A stretch of DNA of 7,989 bases from assembly GCA_037045435.1 (NCBI GenBank), contig JBAOID010000009.1, forward strand, positions 1 through 7,989, in the 5' to 3' direction. The notes beneath the pieces are model-generated. The model was not told the origin of the DNA. It searched no databases and saw nothing but the letters and a program-made list of their open reading frames with translations. Source of the stretch: CBDUEF01 sp018063485. Its GTDB lineage: Bacteria; Pseudomonadota; Alphaproteobacteria; Rhodobacterales; Rhodobacteraceae. Position 1 is the stretch's first letter; each line of letters begins with the position of its first letter. Positions 1 to 7,279 of this stretch are shown here, piece after piece. Position numbers and translations under genes: made by a program.

Positions 1-702
1 CGGCTGATGCAGGCATCCATTGCCTGCCACAGCGTATCAAGCCGATCATCGAGTCCGGGGCCGGAATGCACCACCTCATTCGCGCGCTTCATCGCGGCGA
101 TGCTCAGGCCGGTGCTCTGGCCCATGTGCAAGCATCTCTTGCGCCGTACCGAACGGATGTGGATAGCCTTTGGCTGCCTTCTGCGCGTGCAGATTGCCGG
201 ACTTTTGCGCCTCAAGTTCGGCCGCCGTGACCACAAAGCCGCCACCGACCGAGTAATAGGTCTGTGTCAGATAGGGATTGCCGCGTTCGTCATAGGCCCG
301 CAGGATCAGCCCGTTGGCATGGCCGGGCAGCGGCGGGCCGTAGTCGAACACCAGATCGCGGTCGGGATCAAAGGCGAGATCGCCCAACCCTGGCGGCGCA
401 ATGCGCCCGCTGCTGCGCACCTCGGCCTCCAGCGCTTCGGCGGCGTCAGGGTCCAGCGTGTCGGGGCGGAACCCCAACAGGCCCAGCACCACGGCGCGGT
501 CGGTGGCATGGCCCTTGCCGGTAAAGGCAAGGCTGCCGTGCAGGCTGGCCCCAAGCCGTGACAGTCGCCCTGCGCCGGGGATCTTTTCGGCCCCGCCGCG
601 CAGATCATCCAGAAACCGCGCGGCTGCGGTCATCGGCCCCATGGTGTGTGACGATGACGGACCGACGCCCAGCTTGAAGATATCAAAGACCGACAGGAAC
701 AT
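1..702 (-). CDS. sdaA: L-serine ammonia-lyase (serine dehydratase), N-terminal half; frameshifted and cut by the window edge
   Basis: Iron-sulfur L-serine deaminase: L-serine to pyruvate and ammonia in the cytoplasm. The start at 702 gives MFLSVFDIFKLGVGPSSSHT, matching the family N-terminus; the SSSHT motif is at residues 16-20 and a conserved GKGHATDRAV stretch follows. Longer starts (723, 786) lie inside glyA and add non-family residues. The reading frame is conserved to the CTT codon at 132-130 (Leu191). The original frame then gives a short unrelated tail ending in a stop at 76. One base further along, the family sequence resumes as HMGQSTGLSIAAMKRANE and stays open to the edge, about 233 residues in total. 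The Fe-S ligand region of the C-terminal half is outside the window. The gene starts 4 nt after the glyA stop, so it is probably co-transcribed. It would consume serine made by GlyA. Family assignment is secure; whether the frameshift is real is not. Confidence 0.9.
130..132 (-). other. +1 frameshift site in sdaA (CTT codon, Leu191)
   Basis: The upstream frame reads PHPFGTAQEML and then gives a non-family tail with a stop at 76. Skipping one base after CTT gives HMGQSTGLSIAAMKRANE, which fits the SdaA pattern (a Met-Gly pair before the GLSIA block). An extra base in the CCC run at 121-123 would restore the same downstream frame with Ala-His in place of His-Met, so the exact position is slightly uncertain. 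Confidence 0.78.
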
Positions 703-706
703 CGGA

Positions 707-1981
707 TCAGGCACCCGTGCCATAGATCGGGTGCGCCGCACATAGCGCACGCACCTCGGCCAGCACCGCCGCCTCGACGCCAGCATCGCCTTCGGGATTG
801 GCGGACAGTGCGTCGATCACCTGCAACACCAGCGAACCCACCTTGCGGAATTCGGCCACGCCAAAGCCGCGCGTGGTGCCCGCCGAAGTGCCAAGCCGCA
901 CGCCCGATGTGACAAACGGCTTTTCTGGGTCAAACGGGATCGAGTTCTTGTTGCAGGTAAGTCCGGCACGTTCCAAAGCGGCCTCTGCCGCCTTGCCCGT
1001 CACGCCCTTGGGGCGCAGATCGACCAGAACCATATGGCAATCCGTGCCGCCTGATACGATGCCAAGGCCACCTTCCACCAGCACCGCAGACAGCGCCTGC
1101 GCATTGGCGATCACGGCCTTTGCATAGTCCTTGAACGACGGGTCTAGCGCTTCTCCAAAAGCCACGGCTTTGGCAGCGATCACATGCATCAGCGGGCCGC
1201 CCTGGTTGCCGGGGAACACAGCCGAGTTGAACTTCTTGCCCAGGGCCTCGTCATTGGTCAGGATCATGCCACCGCGCGGGCCGCGCAGGGTCTTGTGCGT
1301 GGTCGTCGTCACGACATGGGCGTGGGGCATCGGGTCGGGGTATTGCCCCGCCGCGATCAGGCCCGCGTAATGCGCCATGTCCACCATCAGATAGGCACCG
1401 ACCTCATCCGCAATAGCGCGGAAGGCGGCAAAGTCGATGTGGCGCGGATAGGCCGAGGCCCCGGCGATGATCAGCTTCGGCTTCTTCTCCAGCGCCACTG
1501 CGCGCACATTGTCCATGTCGATCAGCTGGTTGTCGGCGCGCACTTCATAGCTGACCACATCGAACCACTTGCCCGACATGGTGACAGGCGAGCCGTGGGT
1601 CAAATGCCCGCCATGGGCAAGGTTCAGCCCCATGATCCGGTCGCCCGGCTGCAACAGCGCCAGAAACACCGCCTGATTGGCCTGCGCGCCGGAATGCGGC
1701 TGCACGTTGACAAAGCCTGCGCCGAACAGCTTCTTGGCGCGGTCGATCGCGATCTGTTCCACCACATCGACATGCTCGCAGCCGCCATAGTAGCGTTTGC
1801 CGGGGTAACCTTCAGCGTATTTGTTTGTCAGAACCGAGCCTTGGGCGCGCAGCACATCAAGGCTGACGATGTTTTCCGACGCGATCAGCTCGATCTGGTT
1901 CATCTGGCGATCAAGCTCGTGCGCGATGGCCTCGGCGATGGCCGTATCGGTGATCTGGTTGGCGTTCAGGGACTTCAACAT
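707..1981 (-). CDS. glyA: Serine hydroxymethyltransferase
   Basis: PLP enzyme interconverting glycine plus 5,10-methylene-THF with serine plus THF in the cytoplasm. The 424-residue protein is complete and of usual SHMT length. Visible landmarks: ELIASENIVS (31-40), KYAEGYPGKRYYGG (54-67) with Glu57, the HSGAQANQA segment (96-104), the DMAHYAGL segment (201-208), and TTTTHKTLRGPRGG (225-238), where Lys230 should form the PLP Schiff base. Near the C-terminus, VRLGTSAGTTRG is typical of the family. No frameshift is present. It sits 66 nt after soxG and 4 nt before sdaA. Its position immediately after the sarcosine oxidase genes suggests a catabolic copy that joins the two oxidase products, glycine and methylene-THF, into serine. 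A separate housekeeping glyA elsewhere is likely but cannot be seen here. The upstream AAAGGG at about 11 nt is only a weak ribosome binding site. Confidence 0.97.
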   Translation of the reverse strand: MLKSLNANQITDTAIAEAIAHELDRQMNQIELIASENIVSLDVLRAQGSVLTNKYAEGYPGKRYYGGCEHVDVVEQIAIDRAKKLFGAGFVNVQPHSGAQANQAVFLALLQPGDRIMGLNLAHGGHLTHGSPVTMSGKWFDVVSYEVRADNQLIDMDNVRAVALEKKPKLIIAGASAYPRHIDFAAFRAIADEVGAYLMVDMAHYAGLIAAGQYPDPMPHAHVVTTTTHKTLRGPRGGMILTNDEALGKKFNSAVFPGNQGGPLMHVIAAKAVAFGEALDPSFKDYAKAVIANAQALSAVLVEGGLGIVSGGTDCHMVLVDLRPKGVTGKAAEAALERAGLTCNKNSIPFDPEKPFVTSGVRLGTSAGTTRGFGVAEFRKVGSLVLQVIDALSANPEGDAGVEAAVLAEVRALCAAHPIYGTGA

Positions 1982-2047
1982 GACAAGGGCCCTTTCAGGC
2001 GAAAGCAGGGGGAGCGCCCAAAAGGCGCGATGATATGTGCGACGGCG
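1982..2047 (-). other. soxG-glyA intergenic gap with a small GC-rich hairpin
   Basis: This 66-nt gap is the longest between the minus-strand genes. It contains GCGCC and GGCGC (2014-2018 and 2024-2028) around a 5-nt A/T-rich loop, and the 10-bp palindrome AAGGGCCCTT (1985-1994) just before the glyA start. No U-run follows the hairpin, so it is not a classical terminator. It could mark an mRNA-processing or stability point that sets glyA-sdaA expression apart from soxBDAG. Confidence 0.3.
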
Positions 2048-2578
2048 TCAGAGGCCGCAGGCAAACTCACGCAGGGCGATGTCCAGAAGCTCGGACACAT
2101 GCGGGAAGAACGACCGCCAGACCTCGATCCGGAAAGCATCGTCGGCGTCACGGATCAGCACGACCTGTGCGCTGTCAAACAGCGTGCGCTTGGCGGTGCC
2201 GGGCGCCATGCGCGACAGATCCAGCGGGCAGGCGACCGTCAGGAATTCCTGCGCGCGGGGGCCAGTGATGGCGATCGTGAACTCACGGTCCGAGATCACT
2301 GTCAGGCTGTGCGGAGCCTTGGCCCGTGCCTTGGCAAAATCGGCCACGATGGCGGCCTGTTCAGCCTCGGGAGCGTGCAGCAGCCATTCGTCTGGCCCAA
2401 GGCACCAGGCAGCGTGACCGTTCTTGACGACACCTTGCCCGATCTTGGTCGGCAGCGGCAGGCCAAAGGCCGCCGAGGCCGCGGCCAGATTGGCGGGGGC
2501 GATGCGAAGGTTCAGCCGCGCCACGGGTGGCAGAACGGCAATCGATACGTTGGCAAACGATTTTACGGGGGCGTTCAT
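2048..2578 (-). CDS. soxG: Sarcosine oxidase, gamma subunit
   Basis: Gamma subunit of heterotetrameric sarcosine oxidase, a small cytoplasmic subunit with a fold related to the N-terminal part of aminomethyltransferase (family knowledge). The 176 residues match SoxG size and features: a central WCLGPDEWLL segment, then a TGPRAQEFLT segment, and a closing stretch FRIEVWRSFFPHVSELLDIA typical of the subunit. The ATG at 2578 is chosen because GAGGAGG lies 8 nt upstream; an upstream TTG at 2599 would lie within that ribosome binding site and the soxA end, so it is not used. The gene begins 13 nt after the soxA stop, and its ribosome binding site overlaps that stop, which fits translational coupling. 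The frame is intact. Confidence 0.93.
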   Translation of the reverse strand: MNAPVKSFANVSIAVLPPVARLNLRIAPANLAAASAAFGLPLPTKIGQGVVKNGHAAWCLGPDEWLLHAPEAEQAAIVADFAKARAKAPHSLTVISDREFTIAITGPRAQEFLTVACPLDLSRMAPGTAKRTLFDSAQVVLIRDADDAFRIEVWRSFFPHVSELLDIALREFACGL

Positions 2579-2586
2579 TCTGGCAT

Positions 2587-2593
2587 CCTCCTC
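2587..2593 (-). promoter_or_regulatory. Ribosome binding site of soxG
   Basis: GAGGAGG on the minus strand, 8 nt before the ATG at 2578. Its first two bases overlap the soxA stop codon (TGA, 2594-2592). It fixes the soxG start and suggests that ribosomes finishing soxA can restart on soxG. Confidence 0.75.
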
Positions 2594-5500
2594 ATTCAAC
2601 CTTCAGCCGGTCACCTTCGGGGTCGTAGAACACGCACCCCGTGACCTTTGCTGCCTGCGAGCCGCCATCCGCCGTGGGGATATGCAGCGTGTCGCCCATC
2701 CGGTCAAAGCCGCCTTCGACTACCGCCATGGCAATCGACCGCCCCAACGCCTCGGACCAATAGGAACTGGTCACATGGCCGATCATCCTCATCGGTTTGG
2801 GCTGCTTGGGGTCCAGCACGATCTGCGCGCCTTCGACCAGCACGGTCTTCGGGTTCTCGGTCAGCAAGCCGACCAGTTGTTTGCGCCCCTTGGCGACGAT
2901 GTCAGGCCGTGCGAGCGAGCGCTTGCCGACGAAATCGGGTTTAGCTTTGCCGATGGCCCAACCGATCCCGGCGTCCTCGGGCGTCACGGTGCCGTCGGTG
3001 TCCTGACCGATGATGATATAGCCCTTTTCGGCGCGAAGGACGTGCATGGTTTCGGTGCCATAGGGACAGATGTCGTAGGGCTTGCCCGCCGCCATCAGTT
3101 TTTCCCACAGCGCGCGGCCGTGGCGGGCTGGGACGTTCACCTCGAACCCCAACTCGCCGGTAAAGCTGATGCGGAACAGGCGTGACGGGAACCCGGCCAC
3201 GGTGCATTCGGCCACCGACATATGCGGGAAGGCGGCGTCGGACATATCCTGGCCTTCGACCAGCGGTGCCAGCAGCTTGCGGGCGTTCGGGCCGTTGATC
3301 GCGATGGTCGCCCATTCCTCGGTCGTCGAGGTCAGCCAGACCTGAAGCTCCGGCCATTCGGTTTGCAGGTAGTCTTCCATCATGTTCAGCACGCGGGCAG
3401 CGCCGCCCGTGGTGGTGGTCACATGGAACAGATCGTCGCGCATCCGGCCAATCACGCCATCGTCGCGGATGAAGCCGTCTTCGCCCAGCAGCAGGCCGTA
3501 GCGGCATTTGCCGGGGGCGAGTTTGGCCCAAGGGTTGGTGTACATGCGGTTCATGAATTCCACCGCATCGGGGCCGGACACCTCGATCTTGCCAAGGGTG
3601 GAGGCGTCGAAGATCCCCAGCGACTGGCGCGTGGCCCGACATTCGCGGGCGACAGCCGTGTGCATATCCTCGCCTGCCTTGGGGAAATACCACGCGCGGC
3701 GCCACAGGGCGACGGGTTCGAACGCGGCCCCGTTTTCGGCGGCCCAGCTGTCAATCGGCGTCTTGCGCGTCACCTCGAAGTGGCTGCCCTTGTGATAGCC
3801 TGCCAGCGCGCCAAACGTCGTGGGCGTATAGGGCGGGCGGAAGGTGGTCAGGCCAACCTGAGGGATGTCCTTGCCAAGCGCATCGGATGCGATGGTCAGC
3901 CCGTTCATGTTGGACAGCTTGCCCTGATCGGTGGCCATGCCGTTGGTGGTATAGCGTTTCACATGCTCGATCGACCGCATGCCTTCGCGCACCGCCAGCC
4001 GGATATCCTTGGCCGTCACGTCGTTCTGGAAATCGACGAAAGCCTTGGCGCTGCCGGGGCTGCGGTCGGTCGGCAGTTCCTTTTGGGTGATGCCCGTGCC
4101 GGTGCGGTCGCCGGTCACGGCATAGGTTGCCGCACCCGCCTTGCGGCCCAGATCGCGCAGCGCATCCGCGCCCGCCTTGGCGCCATCTTCCAGCACGGCG
4201 GCGATGCCCCAAAGGCCACGGCCCGCGCCGGCGATATGCACGGCTTCGGTCTTGTGGCCGGGCAGATAGGCCTTGGCCTTGGCGTCCCAGTCAAGCGAGC
4301 CCTTGGTATGGCTGAACAGATGCAAGCGACGGCGTCCAGCCGCCGCACATCAGAACCGCATCGCAGGCGATGGTGCGCGCGGCCCCCACGGTGCCGCCAC
4401 GCACCGGGTTGACGCGGATGGACTTGACCCGCAGCCGCCCGCCCGTAGCCGTGGCGGTGTGGCCGGTCAGCACCTCGATCTGGCGTGACATGGCCGCCTG
4501 CATCAGCGCGGGCGCAATATCGGTGCGGGTGTCGACGATGGCTGCCACCTTGCAGCCCGCATCGGCCAGATCAAAGGCGGTATGCCAGGCGCTGTCATGG
4601 CTGGTCAGGATCACCGGGCGGTTGCCGACCTTGACGCCAAAGCGGTTCAGGAAGGTCTGCGCGGCCCCCGCCATCATCACGCCGGGGCGATCGTTGCCGT
4701 CAAACACCATCGGGCGTTCAATCGCGCCTTGGGCCAGAATGACCTGGCCTGCACGGACCCGCCAAAGCCGTTCACGCGGGGCATCGGCGGGGACATCCGA
4801 CAGATGGTCGGTCAGCTTCTGGCACAGGCCCACCATGTTCTGGTGGTAGTAGCCGATCGCCGTGGTCCGGTTCATCAACCGCACATTCGGCATGCCCGCC
4901 AGTTCGGCAAGCGTGGCAGCCAGCCAGTCCCATGCCGATTTGCCCTCGATCATCGGCGAGGGTTCGGACAGAAGCGTGCCACCCATCTCGGCCTGCTCGT
5001 CCACCACAGTCACCGAAGCCCCGGTGCGCGCGGCGGTCAGCGCGGCGGCAAGGCCCGCGGGGCCTGCCCCCACGATCAGCACATCGCAGTGCAGATAGCG
5101 GCTGGCGTAATGGTCGGGGTCAAGTTCGGTCGGCGACCGGCCAAGACCGGCGGCGCGGCGGATGAAGGGCTCATAGACCTTGTCCCAGAAGGACTTGGGC
5201 CACATGAAGGTCTTGTAGTAGAAGCCCGCCGAAAACAGCATGTAGAGCCGGTCGTTGATCGCGCCGAGGTCGAATTTCAGGCTGGGCCACTTGTTCTGGC
5301 TTTCCGTCGTCAAACCGCTGTAGATCTCTTGCATGGTGGCGCGGGTGTTGGGTTCAAACCTGCCTGGCCCACGACTGGTGCCGATCAGGGCGTTAGGCTC
5401 TTCGGACCCTGCGGTCACCACGCCACGCGGACGATGGTATTTGAAGCCGCGCCCCATCAGGTGCTCGCCATTGGCCAGCAAAGCCGAGGCGACGGTATCG

Positions 5501-5596
5501 CCTTCAAAGCCCGGCGAAGGTCTTGCCGTCGAAGGTAAAGCGCACGGGCCGGTTCTGATTGACGCGGCCACGCCCCTTGATGCGATAGTCGTTCAT
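2592..5596 (-). CDS. soxA: Sarcosine oxidase, alpha subunit; two +1 frameshifts
   Basis: Large subunit of heterotetrameric sarcosine oxidase. In this family it contributes the folate site, where formaldehyde equivalents from sarcosine become 5,10-methylene-THF, and binds NAD; it also shares the covalent FMN at the interface with SoxB. Domains in order: an N-terminal ferredoxin-like region (about 1-100, with FEGDTVASALLANGEHLMG and FKYHRPRGV), a Rossmann domain (GAGPAG at about 176-181), and a C-terminal GcvT-like aminomethyltransferase domain (about 620-990, with FTGELGFEV and GTVTPEDAGIGW). The ATG at 5596 overlaps the soxD stop (ATGA) and has GGAGG 7 nt upstream. The frame breaks at Leu30 (CTT at 5509-5507, followed in frame by TGA) and again at Leu424 (CTT at 4326-4324). 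Skipping one base at each gives exactly 1000 residues, the usual size. As printed, translation would stop after 30 residues. Conservation through all three segments argues for a recently functional gene or sequence error. Confidence 0.95.
4324..4326 (-). other. +1 frameshift site 2 in soxA (CTT codon, Leu424)
   Basis: The upstream frame reads MCGGWTPSL and then departs from the family (ASVQPYQGLA, stop at 4291). Skipping one base after CTT gives HLFSHTKGSLDWD, the expected continuation. On the plus strand the context is CAAGCGACGG; removing one A (CAGC) would restore a CTG leucine codon. Confidence 0.85.
5507..5509 (-). other. +1 frameshift site 1 in soxA (CTT codon, Leu30, followed by TGA)
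   Basis: From the ATG at 5596 the frame reads NRPVRFTFDGKTFAGL and meets TGA at 5506-5504. Skipping one base after CTT resumes EGDTVASALL, the conserved SoxA sequence. The local sequence GGG CTT TGA A could equally be one extra G/C (GGC TTT GAA would encode the more usual Gly-Phe-Glu), so the inserted base cannot be placed exactly. Confidence 0.85.
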
Positions 5597-5892
5597 TCTG
5601 CGGCCTCCAGCTTGGTCACGTCAGGGCGCGGTTGCCCGGCGGGATAGGTGGTCAGGAAACGGTCGGACACGGTGTCGCGCAGCGCGTTGAAGAACCGCCC
5701 GCAGCCGTGGATATGGCGCCAGCGTTCGGCGTGCAGGCCGCGCGGGTTTGACCGGATGAACAGGAAATCGCGCCATTCCTCGTCGCTCAGCTTCGACGGG
5801 TCGGCAGGCCGCGCGATATGCGCCTCGCCTGCATAGGCGAATTCCAGTTCCGGCAGGGCGTCATCGCAATAGGGGCAGTTGATCAAAAGCAT
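5593..5892 (-). CDS. soxD: Sarcosine oxidase, delta subunit
   Basis: Small zinc-binding delta subunit of heterotetrameric sarcosine oxidase. The 99-residue protein is complete and of family length. The zinc site is visible: Cys6 and Cys9 in the N-terminal CPYC, and the HIHGCGRFFN segment (60-69) supplying His60 or His62 and Cys64; the family uses three cysteines and one histidine here. The central block SDEEWRDFLFIRSNPRG (36-52) is characteristic. The start at 5892 has AAGGAG 6 nt upstream and lies 10 nt from the soxB stop. The stop overlaps the soxA ATG in an ATGA arrangement, which implies coupled translation and balanced subunit amounts. The frame is intact. Confidence 0.96.
   Translation of the reverse strand: MLLINCPYCDDALPELEFAYAGEAHIARPADPSKLSDEEWRDFLFIRSNPRGLHAERWRHIHGCGRFFNALRDTVSDRFLTTYPAGQPRPDVTKLEAAE
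5604..5608 (-). promoter_or_regulatory. Ribosome binding site of soxA
   Basis: GGAGG on the minus strand inside the last codons of soxD, 7 nt before the ATG at 5596. It supports the start that gives the correct SoxA N-terminus, rather than a start at 5571 in the shifted frame. Confidence 0.7.
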
Positions 5893-5898
5893 GGGTTT

Positions 5899-5904
5899 CT
5901 CCTT
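5899..5904 (-). promoter_or_regulatory. Ribosome binding site of soxD
   Basis: AAGGAG, 6 nt upstream of the soxD ATG at 5892. It overlaps the soxB TAA stop (5905-5903), again indicating tight coupling between successive sox genes. Confidence 0.75.
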
Positions 5905-7157
5905 AGTGCGCGACGGCGGCGGCGGCGGCTTCGTCGATCAGCCGCCCAGTGGTGAAACGTTCCAGCGTGAAGGGCGCGTTCAGCTTGTGCGGCTCGTCCT
6001 TGGCCACGGTCCAGGCCAGCAGATGTGCCGCCCCCGGCGTGGCCTTGAACCCGCCGGTGCCCCAGCCGCAGTTGACGTACAGGCCCTTGACCGGGGTTTT
6101 CCCAAGGATGGCCGAGCGGTCGGGCGTCACATCAACAATGCCGCCCCATTTGCGCAGCATCCGCATGCGGTTGAAGATCGGGAAAACTTCGCAGATCGCG
6201 GCCACGGTATGCTCGATCAGGGGCAGCCCGCCGCGTTGCGAATAGCTGACATACTGGTCGGTGCCCGACCCGATCACCAACTCGCCCTTGTCGGACTGGC
6301 TGATATAGGCGTGGACGGTGTTTGACATCACGACGCAGGGGAAGATCGGCTTGATCGGCTCGGACACCAGCGCCTGCAACGGATAGCTTTCCAGCGGCAT
6401 CTTCACGCCCGCCGACTGCATGATCACCGAAGTATGCCCCGCCGCCGATACCGCGACCTTTTTCGCGCGGATGAAACCCTTGGCGGTTTCCACCCCTTCG
6501 ACCGATCCATCCGCCCCGCGCCGGATCGAGATCACCGGGCAGTTCTGGATGATATCGACGCCACGCTTGGCCGCCGCCCGCGCATAGCCCCAAGCCACCG
6601 CATCGTGACGAGCGGTTCCTGCGCGCATCTGCAACGCCGCCCCCATCACCGGATAGCGGGCATCGGGTGATACGTTCAAGCGGCGGGCAGAATGCCTTGG
6701 CCTCGGCGGTGGTCAGCCAGCGATTGTCGACGCCGTTCAACCGGTTGGAATGGATGTGGCGCTGGAACGACTGCACGTCATGCACGTTGTGCGCCAGCAT
6801 CATCACGCCGCGCTTGGAATACATGATGTTGTAGTTCAGCTCGGTCGAGAGGTTGTCCCACAGATCCAGCGCGTGATCGTAAAGCTTGGCGCTTTCGTCA
6901 TAGAGATAGTTGCTGCGGATGATCGTGGTGTTGCGCCCGGTATTGCCGCCGCCCAGCCAGCCCTTTTCGATCACCGCGACATTGGTGATGCCGTGTTCCT
7001 TGGCCAGATAGTAGGCCGCCCCCAACCCATGCCCGCCCGCACCGACGATGATGACGTCATATTCCTTCTTCGGCTGTGCGTCCGGCCATTGCTCGGTCCA
7101 GTTCTTGTTGCCGGTCAGGGCATTCTTAAGCAGCGACATGGCAGAGAAATGGGTCAT
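5903..7157 (-). CDS. soxB: Sarcosine oxidase, beta subunit; one +1 frameshift
   Basis: Catalytic flavoprotein subunit of heterotetrameric sarcosine oxidase: it oxidises the N-methyl group of sarcosine at non-covalent FAD and passes electrons through a covalent FMN to O2, giving H2O2. Landmarks: YDVIIVGAGGHG (33-44, dinucleotide-binding fold), KGWLGGGNTGRNTTIIRSNY (65-84), TARHDAVAWGYARA (181-194, where His184 is a candidate covalent-FMN histidine by inference), and the C-terminal CGWGTGGFKATPGAAHLL segment. The start at 7157 has GAAAGG 7 nt upstream and gives a family-like N-terminus; open sequence extends upstream to 7310 but crosses the promoter region and overlaps the divergent gene. The frame breaks at Leu160 (CTT, 6680-6678). 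Skipping one base resumes NVSPDARYPVMG, and the corrected protein is exactly 417 residues, the usual SoxB length. First gene of the six-gene run. Confidence 0.95.
6678..6680 (-). other. +1 frameshift site in soxB (CTT codon, Leu160)
   Basis: The upstream frame reads TAEAKAFCPPL and then loses similarity (ERITRCPLSG). Skipping one base after CTT gives NVSPDARYPVMGAALQ, the expected SoxB continuation. The plus-strand context CAAGCGGCGG resembles the second soxA site (CAAGCGACGG). Removal of one A restores a CTG leucine codon. Confidence 0.87.
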
Positions 7158-7164
7158 CACGGGG

Positions 7165-7170
7165 CCTTTC
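7165..7170 (-). promoter_or_regulatory. Ribosome binding site of soxB
   Basis: GAAAGG on the minus strand, 7 nt before the ATG at 7157. It supports this start over in-frame ATG codons further upstream, near 7193-7196. Confidence 0.55.
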
Positions 7171-7240
7171 GGGATGGCTTCGGTACGATGCTCCATCATC
7201 GCAGGTCGGGACGATTTTTCACTGTATGGATGCGTCAGAA

Positions 7241-7259
7241 TGGCGTTATGATTGCGCCA
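7241..7259. promoter_or_regulatory. Candidate operator: imperfect palindrome
   Basis: TGGCG and CGCCA form perfect 5-bp arms around a 9-nt centre that itself pairs at two more positions on each side of the midpoint (7 of 9 pairs in all). It lies 21 nt upstream of the regulator ATG and about 84 nt upstream of the soxB ATG. Binding by the adjacent regulator is inference; arms this short can occur by chance in GC-rich DNA. Confidence 0.35.
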
Positions 7260-7279
7260 CACCTTTTGGGGATCCGACC

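Larger units (their letters stand above)
7158..7279. promoter_or_regulatory. Divergent intergenic region between soxB and the GlxA-type regulator gene
   Basis: These 122 bp separate two divergent starts, so they should hold both promoters. The stretch around 7210-7255 is more A/T-rich than the surrounding coding sequence. I could not pick out a confident -35/-10 pair in either direction. The layout, with a divergent regulator beside the operon it may control, is typical of substrate-responsive control. Confidence 0.6.

Noticed and set aside
703..786. Earlier sdaA starts at 723 or 786
   Set aside because: Both lie inside the 3' end of glyA and add arginine-rich residues absent from the family; the start at 702 matches the SdaA N-terminus.
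707..1981. Rule that every CTT codon triggers a frameshift
   Set aside because: glyA uses CTT in frame within conserved VRLGT and AGLTC segments and stays intact, and soxA uses it in STLGKIEV, so CTT is normally read as leucine.
2014..2028. Rho-independent terminator between soxG and glyA
   Set aside because: The stem is only 5 bp and no T-run follows on the minus strand, so it is kept only as a weak hairpin.
1184..2644. Long plus-strand open frame (486 codons) antisense to glyA and soxG
   Set aside because: It is the mirror of conserved genes in GC-rich DNA, has no recognisable protein motifs, and spans two genes and their gap. High GC makes long antisense frames common.
3222..4412. Plus-strand open frame (396 codons) antisense to soxA
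   Set aside because: Fully covered by the conserved SoxA aminomethyltransferase and middle regions; composition looks like reverse translation of the real gene, with no domain signal.
4582..5538. Plus-strand open frame (318 codons) antisense to soxA
   Set aside because: Antisense shadow of the SoxA Rossmann domain; no ribosome binding site or family resemblance.
2592..5596. soxA as two or three separate split genes
   Set aside because: The pieces join within a single residue into one SoxA-like protein of 1000 residues; the downstream pieces have no credible start codons or ribosome binding sites at the breaks.
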